The position numbers and the translations under genes are program-made. The notes beneath the pieces are model-generated. The model searched no databases and was not told the DNA's origin. It worked only from the letters and a program-made list of their open reading frames with translations. A stretch of DNA of 64,000 bases, from positions 1 to 64,000 of the forward strand of contig CAIXHE010000107.1 in the NCBI GenBank assembly GCA_903919205.1. Reading direction: 5' to 3'. Within the stretch, counting starts at the first letter, position 1. Every line of letters starts with the position of its first letter. Of this stretch, positions 57,875 through 64,000 are shown piece after piece. This DNA comes from an uncultured Opitutaceae bacterium. Its GTDB lineage: Bacteria > Verrucomicrobiota > Verrucomicrobiia > Opitutales > Opitutaceae.

Positions 57875-59734
57875 ATGCCTACGCTGCGCCCCATGGCCGT
57901 GCTCCTGTTGGCAGCCGCAGGGCTCGCCGCCCCCACCCTTCGGGCGTCCGAGGGATCCGCCGTGCGGGTGGAGGACAGCGCCGACGCGGTGCGCCTTCGG
58001 TCCCGGTTCCTGGACGTGGCCTTCTCCCGGGACCGGCCCGCGCTGCTTTCGCTGTCGGTAGACAGCCTCGGCAGGGGGCGCACCTCCGACAATGTGCTAA
58101 TGGAGCCCGGACCGTCCCCGGGTGGCCCGACGGGATCGACTCACGTGACCCCGCAATCGGTCCAGGTCGACTTCGCGGGGCCGGCGTCCTCGGGATGGTC
58201 GCTGCGGGCCGACGAACGCGCGCTCCGGTTCTCATCGGCTTGGGGTCCCGGCGCCGGCGGCGACCCCCTCACGCTCGCCCTCAGCACCCACGCGTGCTAC
58301 GGCACCCTCCTGGGTGTCGTCGACCGGCCGGGCTCGATCGCCCTCCCCGCGGTTCTGCATCTGCCTGGATACGGGACGCTGCGCATCACGACCCACTCGG
58401 CGCGTGCCTCGCTTGGGTACGCCTCGGGTGCGGGCTGGGTGCGCGTCACCTTCCCCGCGGCCACCGAGCAGGCCCCGCTGGCTCAGTATGAGCTCGAGGT
58501 CGTGGCGCTCTATCCAAGCCTCACGGCGGAGCAGGAGGCCGACCCGCGCTATGACGGATTCAAGCGGAACTGGCTCAACATCTTTCAGCTGAACCCCAAC
58601 CGGGGGGTCCTTTCCAACAACACAAACAGCGACACCTGCGGCTTCTGCTACTACGAATACGCGGACATCGCCCGGGCGACCCCGCCCCTGGCGCCCGGCT
58701 TGAGCGCGCTCGACATCGTGGCCCAGTCGCTCGACCGCGTGTTCTCCGGAATGAAGACCTACGGCATGCCCGGCTACGGGAACTTCCCAGAGGACTCGGC
58801 GGACACGATTCCTTCGCTTCTGATCGCGGCCGCCGACTACGGAGAGGGCCGCCCGGACGCGGAATGGGTGCGCAACAGCTACGCCGCGCTCTCGGTGCTT
58901 GCCGACAAGATGCTCGCCACGGACACGAAGGGCGACGGGCTCATAAAGTACGTGGCCTCGGGGAACTCGGGGTCTTGGCCCGAGGGGGTGCCCAAGGTGA
59001 GGCCGTCCAACTGGTGGGACACGATCGGATTCGGCTACGAGGACGCGTACGCGAACGCCCTCGCGTACCGGGCCCTGCAGGGAATGCAGCGCATGGCCGC
59101 CACCGCGGGGGAGGCGGAGGACGCCGCCCGCTACGGCGCCGCGGCTGGTAAGCTCCATGACGCCTACCTTACAACCTTCCTGGACCCTGTGACCGGCGTC
59201 CTGGCGGGCTGGAAAAGCGCGGACGGAGCCCTCCACGATGACTATTTTCTCTTCGTGAACGGGATCGCGGTGCTGTACGGCCTCGTCCCTCCGGAGAAGG
59301 GCGCAGCCATCATGGACACGCTCTGGGAGAAAATGCAGTCGGTCGGCTACAAGCGCTTCCGCATGGGCCTGCCGGGCAACCTGGTCCCGGTGCCCCGCCG
59401 GGACTACGCGCACAAGGACCCCCGCTACGGCGGGGGCGAGCGCGAGGACAATGCCGACGGCTTCCAGATCTACGAGAACGGTGGCGCAACCGCCTGCTTC
59501 GCGTACTTCACGATAGCGGCGTTATACAAGACCGGCGAGCCGAGGCGGGCGGACCAGGTGCTCTTTCCGATCCTCGACGCCTTCGACAGGAGGGAGTTCG
59601 AGGGCACAGGGGCCGACGGGCGAACCAATGACTGGCGCAAATGGGACGGGACGGCAGAGGGCTACGAGGGATTCCTTACCGACAACTACTACGTGCTCCT
59701 CGCAGCGGCCCCGCGAGGGACCGAGGCCCATTAA
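57875..59734 (+). CDS. Secreted six-hairpin glycosidase-like protein
   Basis: A 619-residue exported protein. The signal peptide covers about 1-24 (hydrophobic AVLLLAAAGLAAPTLRA). A beta-rich N-terminal region (about 30-215) precedes an alpha-helical C-terminal region (about 225-610). That region resembles an (alpha/alpha)6 barrel glycoside hydrolase: GYGNFPEDSADTIPSLLIAA, NWWDTIGFGYEDAYANALAY, EREDNADGFQIYENGG and EGYEGFLTDNYYVLLAA. Acidic residues in these loops are candidate catalytic groups. I cannot place it in a numbered GH family. It lies 50 bp after the GspB-like gene and ends in a TTAA that also ends the convergent transferase gene. Confidence 0.72.
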   Translation: MPTLRPMAVLLLAAAGLAAPTLRASEGSAVRVEDSADAVRLRSRFLDVAFSRDRPALLSLSVDSLGRGRTSDNVLMEPGPSPGGPTGSTHVTPQSVQVDFAGPASSGWSLRADERALRFSSAWGPGAGGDPLTLALSTHACYGTLLGVVDRPGSIALPAVLHLPGYGTLRITTHSARASLGYASGAGWVRVTFPAATEQAPLAQYELEVVALYPSLTAEQEADPRYDGFKRNWLNIFQLNPNRGVLSNNTNSDTCGFCYYEYADIARATPPLAPGLSALDIVAQSLDRVFSGMKTYGMPGYGNFPEDSADTIPSLLIAAADYGEGRPDAEWVRNSYAALSVLADKMLATDTKGDGLIKYVASGNSGSWPEGVPKVRPSNWWDTIGFGYEDAYANALAYRALQGMQRMAATAGEAEDAARYGAAAGKLHDAYLTTFLDPVTGVLAGWKSADGALHDDYFLFVNGIAVLYGLVPPEKGAAIMDTLWEKMQSVGYKRFRMGLPGNLVPVPRRDYAHKDPRYGGGEREDNADGFQIYENGGATACFAYFTIAALYKTGEPRRADQVLFPILDAFDRREFEGTGADGRTNDWRKWDGTAEGYEGFLTDNYYVLLAAAPRGTEAH

Positions 59735-61158
59735 ACGGCGGTTTCCGGGGGGCTGAAAACCTGCCACAGCGTGCGGGCCGTGATCTGAAGGTCGAGTCCC
59801 AGTGACCAGTGCGAGATGTAGTAGACATCCCAGTACACACGCTGGCGCACGAGCGTCTCGTCGAGCACCGGTCCGCGGAAGCCGAGGCTCTGGGAGAGTC
59901 CCGTGATCCCGGGCTTCACCAGGTTGCGCGTGCGGTAGCCCTGCGTCTGCTGGCGGAACTCCTCGTCGAGGAGGGGCATGTAGGGCCTCGGACCGACGAT
60001 GCTCATGTCGCCCACCAGCACGTTCCAGAACTGCGGGAACTCGTCGAGGCTGCGGCGGCGCATGAACCGGCCGAAGGGGAAGACGCGGCCGTCGTCGGGG
60101 CCGGACTGGACCGATTCCGCACGCGGGTTGCCCGGCGCCGCGTGCATGGACCTGAACTTGAGCATGCAGAACACTTTCCCCTGCTTTCCTCGGCGCTCCC
60201 GAGCGTGGAACATCGGTCCCGGAGCCTGGATGCGCTGCATGAGCCCTACCCAGGCGCAGAGGGGCGGCAGGATGAGCACCACCACCGGCAGGGAGACCGC
60301 AAGGTCGAACACCCGCTTAACAATCCGGTTCAGGGGATCCTCGAGCGGCTCCTCCTGGAGCGTGTAGAAGTGCCGTCCCTCCTCGGTCACCGGCACGAGC
60401 GGCTGGGTATAGCGCTCCTCGATGTTGCTGTGGATCAGAAGGCGGCAGCCCCGGTCCCGGCAGGCGTTGATGATCTCGGCGGCCTCCGCGTCGCTGGCGG
60501 GCAGCTCTAGCAGGACCACCTGGCCGACCAGGCGCTCCTCGAGCACGCGCCCCAGGTCGGCCTGCGTGCCGAGCCGGGGAATCGCCAGGTTGCCCGCCTC
60601 CCCCGGGGCGGCCTCCGCCGAAAGGACGCCCACGGGGTAGATGCCCAGGGGTTCCTTGTTAGCAATCCAGTCCCGGACCTTGGACAAGGACTCCGGCCTT
60701 CCCACAAATACCGTGGGCAGGCGGTGGCCCTTCTGGAAGATGACGCGCGCGAGCTTTCCCGGAAGCCACGCATTCAGGACCGAAAGGCCCACCCATGTGA
60801 ACACCAGGAACTCTCCGAGGAAGAGGCGGCTGATGCCGTGGTCCTGGGTCGCGAACATCATCGCGAAGATGAGGAGCGCCATCAGGGCCACCTGGCGGAA
60901 CGCAAGCCGGGACGACCTCCCGAGGTCGGGCAGGTGGAAGCGCACGGCAAGCCCGCGGGAGACGTCGCGGGCCGAGAGGAGCACGCCGCCAACCACGCAC
61001 AGGAAGTACGGCATCAGGTTCTGCTTCAGGTTCATGTGCACGAAAGGCACGCGGTAGAACCAGTTGATCGCGGCCCACGCCCAGAAAAGCGCCGAGGCGA
61101 AAAGCGTCACCGCCGCCGCGTGGAGGTTGGCCAGGCCGCGCGCCCGGGCGTCTATCAT
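59731..61158 (-). CDS. Polyprenyl-phosphate sugar-1-phosphate transferase (exopolysaccharide initiation)
   Basis: Transfers a sugar 1-phosphate from a UDP-sugar to undecaprenyl phosphate, starting exopolysaccharide or O-antigen synthesis. It has 475 residues. Four N-terminal membrane helices (about 12-130) are followed by a CoA-binding-like Rossmann segment (about 140-245). A fifth hydrophobic segment (about 280-305) leads into the catalytic bacterial sugar transferase domain, with [36 protein letters not shown], and [10 protein letters not shown]. This is the full-length polytopic (WbaP/WcaJ) type. Its ATG overlaps the polX stop by four bases (ATGA). UDP-sugar may come from the 52417-55811 genes. 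Confidence 0.93.
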   Translation of the reverse strand: MIDARARGLANLHAAAVTLFASALFWAWAAINWFYRVPFVHMNLKQNLMPYFLCVVGGVLLSARDVSRGLAVRFHLPDLGRSSRLAFRQVALMALLIFAMMFATQDHGISRLFLGEFLVFTWVGLSVLNAWLPGKLARVIFQKGHRLPTVFVGRPESLSKVRDWIANKEPLGIYPVGVLSAEAAPGEAGNLAIPRLGTQADLGRVLEERLVGQVVLLELPASDAEAAEIINACRDRGCRLLIHSNIEERYTQPLVPVTEEGRHFYTLQEEPLEDPLNRIVKRVFDLAVSLPVVVLILPPLCAWVGLMQRIQAPGPMFHARERRGKQGKVFCMLKFRSMHAAPGNPRAESVQSGPDDGRVFPFGRFMRRRSLDEFPQFWNVLVGDMSIVGPRPYMPLLDEEFRQQTQGYRTRNLVKPGITGLSQSLGFRGPVLDETLVRQRVYWDVYYISHWSLGLDLQITARTLWQVFSPPETAV

Positions 61159-62921
61159 CGGCGGCTCCTTCGCGCCTCGAGCCAAGCGGCCATCTTGGCA
61201 AGCGGGAGCGTGTTCAGGACGCTGGCGGCCGTCAGCCAGCCCTTGCGCGCGGAGTTGACGCCGGCCAGGACCAGTTGCAGGGCGTTCGCCTCGTGGGCGT
61301 CCGGATTGATCGAGCAGAGCAGGCCCCGCTCGGCGGCCCTCCTCCATAGCCGCCAGTCCATGTCCAGGCGGCGCGGGTTCGCGTTCAGCTCGATCACGAC
61401 GCCGTTGGCAATCGCGGCGTCGATCACCTTCGCGGCGTCGACCCGGTAGGCCTCGCGCTCGAGGAGGAGGCGTCCCGTAAGGTGCCCGAGCATGGTCGTT
61501 CGCGGGTGCTCGACCGCGCGCACGATGCGCGCGGTCATCGCAGCCTCGTCCTGGGAGAAGGCGCTGTGCACGGAGGCGACGACATAGTCGAGCTCGCCGA
61601 GGACCGCGTCGTCGAAGTCGAGCGACCCGTCGGGCAGGATGTCGCACTCGGTTCCCGTGAACACATGGGTGCGGTAGGTTCCCGCCGCGTTGAGGGCACG
61701 GATCTCGGAGACCTGGGCGAGGAGCCGGTCCTCGGCGAGGCCGTTCGCCTGGCGGCTGGACTTCGAGTGGTCGGCGATGCCGAGGTAGTCCCATCCCAGG
61801 GCCTGGGCGGCGGCCGCCATCTCGTGGAGGGTGCTGCGGCCGTCCGACTCGGTCGTGTGGTTGTGGAAGGAGCCCCTAAGGTCCGAGAGCTCGACCAGGC
61901 GCGGCAGCTCCCCCTTCTCGGCGACCTCGATCTCCCCCAGTCCCTCCCGCAGCTCCGGCGGGATGAACGAAAGGCCGAGGGCTGCAAAGAGGGCGCGCTC
62001 GTCCGCGGCCCGCACGCCCTCGCTGCGTGCCGACTTGTCGCGGGCGGTGCCCTCCCCCGAGGCGGGCACAAGTCCCCACTCGCTTAGGCTAAGCCCGCGC
62101 TCAAGCGCCCGTTGGCGCATCTGTACGTTGTGGTCCTTCGAGCCGGTGAAATGATGGAGGGCAAACACGTACTGGTCGGCCGGTACGATTCTCAGGTCGG
62201 CCTGCAGCCCCCCGTCCAGCCGGACGCTTGCTTTGGTGTCTCCGCGCGCGGTCACCTCCACGACGCCGGGGATGGCCGTGAACCAGTCGACGATCGGCCT
62301 GGGCTCCGACGAGGCGACGATGAAGTCCAGGTCACCCACGGTCTCCATCCTCCTGCGCAGGCTGCCGGCGGACTCGGCCGCCTGGACACCGGGAAGGGCC
62401 CGGAGCCCGTGCAGGATGGGGGCTGCCAAGCCGACCGCCTTCCACCAGAGGTGCCTGCGCGAGTAGGCCTCGCGGTTGCGGATCCCCGCAAGGAGCTTCT
62501 CCTGGGTTTTCTCCCCAAATCCCGCAAGGGCCGCCACCTTGCCTTCCTTGCACGCCCGCTCGAGCTCCATGATCGAGGTGACGCCCAGCTCCCGCTTGAG
62601 GACCGCGATCTTCTTCGGCCCCAGGCTCGGTATCTCCAGCATGTCGACCAGGCCCGGCTCGATCGAGGCCTTGAGCGCGTCCAGGAAAGCCAGCCTGCCG
62701 GTCGCGTGGAGCTCCGCAACCTTCGCGGCCAGGGCCTCGCCGATCCCCTTCACGGTGTTCAGCCGGCCCTCCTCGACCATCGAGGCGAATTCGGCGTTCT
62801 CGATCGCCTCGATGGCCCTCGCACCGTTCGCATAGGCACGGACCTTGAATGGGTTCTCACCCTTCAGCTCCATGAGCGTAGCGATCTCGGAGAGCACGTC
62901 CGCGATCTCGTTCTTGGTCAT
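61155..62921 (-). CDS. polX: DNA polymerase X family protein with PHP domain
   Basis: Gap-filling repair polymerase with an associated 3'-5' exonuclease. It has 588 residues. Helix-hairpin-helix motifs lie near 50-105 ([29 protein letters not shown]). The palm motif [15 protein letters not shown] has catalytic D197 and D199, with a third aspartate in LQADLRIV (D242). The PHP domain (about 350-588) begins [11 protein letters not shown] (H353, H355) and includes IADHSKSS and SINPDAHE. This is the standard bacterial PolX layout (about 570 residues). ATG 62921 is chosen; an upstream in-frame extension is not family-like. Divergent from menI. Confidence 0.95.
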   Translation of the reverse strand: MTKNEIADVLSEIATLMELKGENPFKVRAYANGARAIEAIENAEFASMVEEGRLNTVKGIGEALAAKVAELHATGRLAFLDALKASIEPGLVDMLEIPSLGPKKIAVLKRELGVTSIMELERACKEGKVAALAGFGEKTQEKLLAGIRNREAYSRRHLWWKAVGLAAPILHGLRALPGVQAAESAGSLRRRMETVGDLDFIVASSEPRPIVDWFTAIPGVVEVTARGDTKASVRLDGGLQADLRIVPADQYVFALHHFTGSKDHNVQMRQRALERGLSLSEWGLVPASGEGTARDKSARSEGVRAADERALFAALGLSFIPPELREGLGEIEVAEKGELPRLVELSDLRGSFHNHTTESDGRSTLHEMAAAAQALGWDYLGIADHSKSSRQANGLAEDRLLAQVSEIRALNAAGTYRTHVFTGTECDILPDGSLDFDDAVLGELDYVVASVHSAFSQDEAAMTARIVRAVEHPRTTMLGHLTGRLLLEREAYRVDAAKVIDAAIANGVVIELNANPRRLDMDWRLWRRAAERGLLCSINPDAHEANALQLVLAGVNSARKGWLTAASVLNTLPLAKMAAWLEARRSRR

Positions 62922-63039
62922 GCGGCCATCACACACGGGAGCGCGGACGAGTTCAACGCCGGAAGGGGGGGGCCGTGCGCTCTCAAGGATTGCGTCGCGG
63001 GCGGCGTGGCGGTTCGCTGGATTCCCACAAGCCGAGCCC

Positions 63040-63447
63040 ATGCCCTTCACGTACGCAAAGACCGTGCATTTCGGGGATACCGACGCCGCAGGCGTGGTGT
63101 TCTTCGCCAACTACCTGGTATTTTGCCACGAGGCCTACGAGGAGGCGCTCGGGGCCGCGGGGATCGATCTGGGGTCCTTCTTTTCCGACCACGGGGTCGT
63201 CGTGCCCATCGTGAAGAGCGAGGCTGAATACCTGCGCTCCCTCACGTGCGGAGACAAGCTGGCGATCACGGTGACCCCAAGGCTGCTCGGTCCCGATAGC
63301 TTCGAGGTGGCCTACGAGGTCCAGCGCCTATCGCCGACCGCCAAGCGCGCAGCCCGCGTGCGCACCGAGCACGTCTGCATCGCCTCGTCGTCGCGAGCCC
63401 GACAGGCCTTGCCGGCTCCCCTCGCCTCCTTTGTCGGCGCCGCCTGA
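63040..63447 (+). CDS. menI: 1,4-dihydroxy-2-naphthoyl-CoA hydrolase-like hotdog thioesterase
   Basis: Predicted to release 1,4-dihydroxy-2-naphthoate from its CoA thioester in menaquinone synthesis. It has 135 residues, a single hotdog domain of the 4HBT type. The segment [20 protein letters not shown] with CHEAYEEAL is close to the cyanobacterial DHNA-CoA thioesterase type, with D15 as the candidate catalytic aspartate. The tail-to-tail neighbour menE (6 bp apart) supports a role in quinone synthesis. A general 4HBT acyl-CoA thioesterase is the alternative. ATG 63040 is used; the longer reading crosses the polX promoter region. Confidence 0.82.
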   Translation: MPFTYAKTVHFGDTDAAGVVFFANYLVFCHEAYEEALGAAGIDLGSFFSDHGVVVPIVKSEAEYLRSLTCGDKLAITVTPRLLGPDSFEVAYEVQRLSPTAKRAARVRTEHVCIASSSRARQALPAPLASFVGAA

Positions 63448-63457
63448 GGGTGCTCAG
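63444..63457. terminator. Hairpin containing both stop codons of menI and menE
   Basis: CTGAG-GGTG-CTCAG is a perfect 5-bp stem whose left arm contains the menI TGA and right arm the menE stop on the other strand. It is a compact, U-less convergent junction. Confidence 0.3.
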
Positions 63458-64000
63458 CGTGCGGCCGCGAGACGGGCAAGTTCGGACCGGCTGACCTTTC
63501 CCTGGGCGTTGCGGGGCCAGGGCGAGAGCTCCACGTACCGCTTGGGGTGCTTGTAGGGAGCGAGGCCCTCGAGCGAGGACTCCACCCGCTCCCTCAACGG
63601 GGCCGAGGTGCCGCGGGGGTGGCAGGCGACGACCATCTGCCCCCATTCGGGGTCCTGCAGCCCGACCACGACGACGTCCTCGAACTGCCCGCTGGCCCTG
63701 AGAGCCGATTCGACTTCCGCGGGCGACACCTTCTTGCCGCCGGTGATCAGCACGTCGTCGCTCCGGCCAAGGATCGTCAGGTTTCCGGAGGCGTCGAGCG
63801 ACCCCATGTCTCCCGTGTCCCACCAGGGATCGTTGCGGGTGTTGGGATGGTAGCCAAGGTAGAGCGACTCCGCCCGGATGCGCACCAAGCCGTCCACCAG
63901 CTCGATGCGTGCGTGTGGGAGGGCCCTTCCGCATCCGCGCTCGCCCTTGAGGAACTGCTCGGGCGTCAGGGCGGCGACCATCGCAGCCGTCTCGGTTGCG
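63454..64000 (-). CDS. menE: o-Succinylbenzoate-CoA ligase-like AMP-forming acyl-CoA synthetase (5' part beyond the window)
   Basis: The C-terminal about 181 codons of an ANL-superfamily enzyme; the frame stays open to the right edge. Visible: ATETAAMVAAL at the truncated end (the A5-type T-E motif), SLYLGYHPN, the WDTGDMGSLDASGNLTILGRSDD hinge (A7/A8; about 90-110 residues from the edge), GGKKVSPAEVE, and the A10 lysine in NAQGKVSRSELARL. MenE activates o-succinylbenzoate with ATP and CoA. The assignment rests on the adjacent menI and the short C-terminal domain. Another acyl-CoA ligase cannot be excluded from this part alone. Confidence 0.78.
   Translation of the reverse strand, partial: ATETAAMVAALTPEQFLKGERGCGRALPHARIELVDGLVRIRAESLYLGYHPNTRNDPWWDTGDMGSLDASGNLTILGRSDDVLITGGKKVSPAEVESALRASGQFEDVVVVGLQDPEWGQMVVACHPRGTSAPLRERVESSLEGLAPYKHPKRYVELSPWPRNAQGKVSRSELARLAAAR

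Overview
This window is GC-rich (roughly two thirds G+C by eye), gene-dense chromosomal DNA that is almost entirely core metabolism and housekeeping. I see no tRNA, rRNA, insertion sequence, CRISPR array, integrase or prophage block. The best guess for the host is a Verrucomicrobiota bacterium, probably Opitutae. This is an inference from gene content and protein style: a double-length UvrA as in the PVC group, a DksA-like gene overlapping lspA, McsA-McsB-ClpC, a STAS gene overlapping aconitase, and a cyanobacterial-type menaquinone thioesterase. Both window ends cut a gene (clpC on the left, menE on the right).

Layout, left to right. 1-3779 (minus): mcsA-mcsB-clpC, a protein-arginine phosphorylation and degradation module. 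3917-10127: a class IV aminotransferase, a CBS-containing family II pyrophosphatase, a membrane protein of unknown function, lipoamide dehydrogenase, a holin-like membrane protein and a glycosyltransferase. 10124-15718: a 1,864-residue tandem UvrA. 15663-20680: three stand-alone receiver proteins, a very regular ankyrin-variant protein, enolase and an RlmI-type methyltransferase. 20794-29838 (plus): RF3, a D,D-carboxypeptidase, hemF-hemE, ileS, a DksA-like protein lacking its zinc cysteines, and lspA. 29839-30370: a gene-poor stretch with a decayed gene. 30371-34751: trpB-yicC diverging from a secreted sugar-isomerase-like protein and an MFS transporter.

34762-41204 (minus): peroxiredoxin, aconitase, STAS antagonist, GAF-PP2C phosphatase and a flavoprotein in one tight run. 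This is the most suggestive linkage in the window: an oxidation-sensitive TCA enzyme joined to partner-switching signalling genes. 41388-47520: tyrS, then zwf-opcA divergent from a GAF-fused PilB/GspE ATPase. 47539-51858: a Nudix protein, pdhABC (its E3 is at 7135-8532) and a DoxX-like protein. 51916-56104 (minus): ftsB, a UDP-sugar pyrophosphorylase, a phosphohexomutase and a DUF5069 protein, likely nucleotide-sugar supply. 56293-59734: ExeA and GspB-like proteins and a secreted glycosidase-like protein. 59731-64000: a polyprenyl sugar-phosphate transferase overlapping DNA polymerase X, then menI and menE tail to tail.

Two genome-wide habits stand out. Most start codons lack a Shine-Dalgarno sequence and instead have a short C-rich tract just before ATG. 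Several convergent gene pairs end in GC-rich hairpins that overlap the stop codons or the last coding bases and have no U-tract. Genes within runs commonly overlap by 1 to 4 bases (ATGA, GTGA, TTGA, TGATG), which suggests translational coupling.
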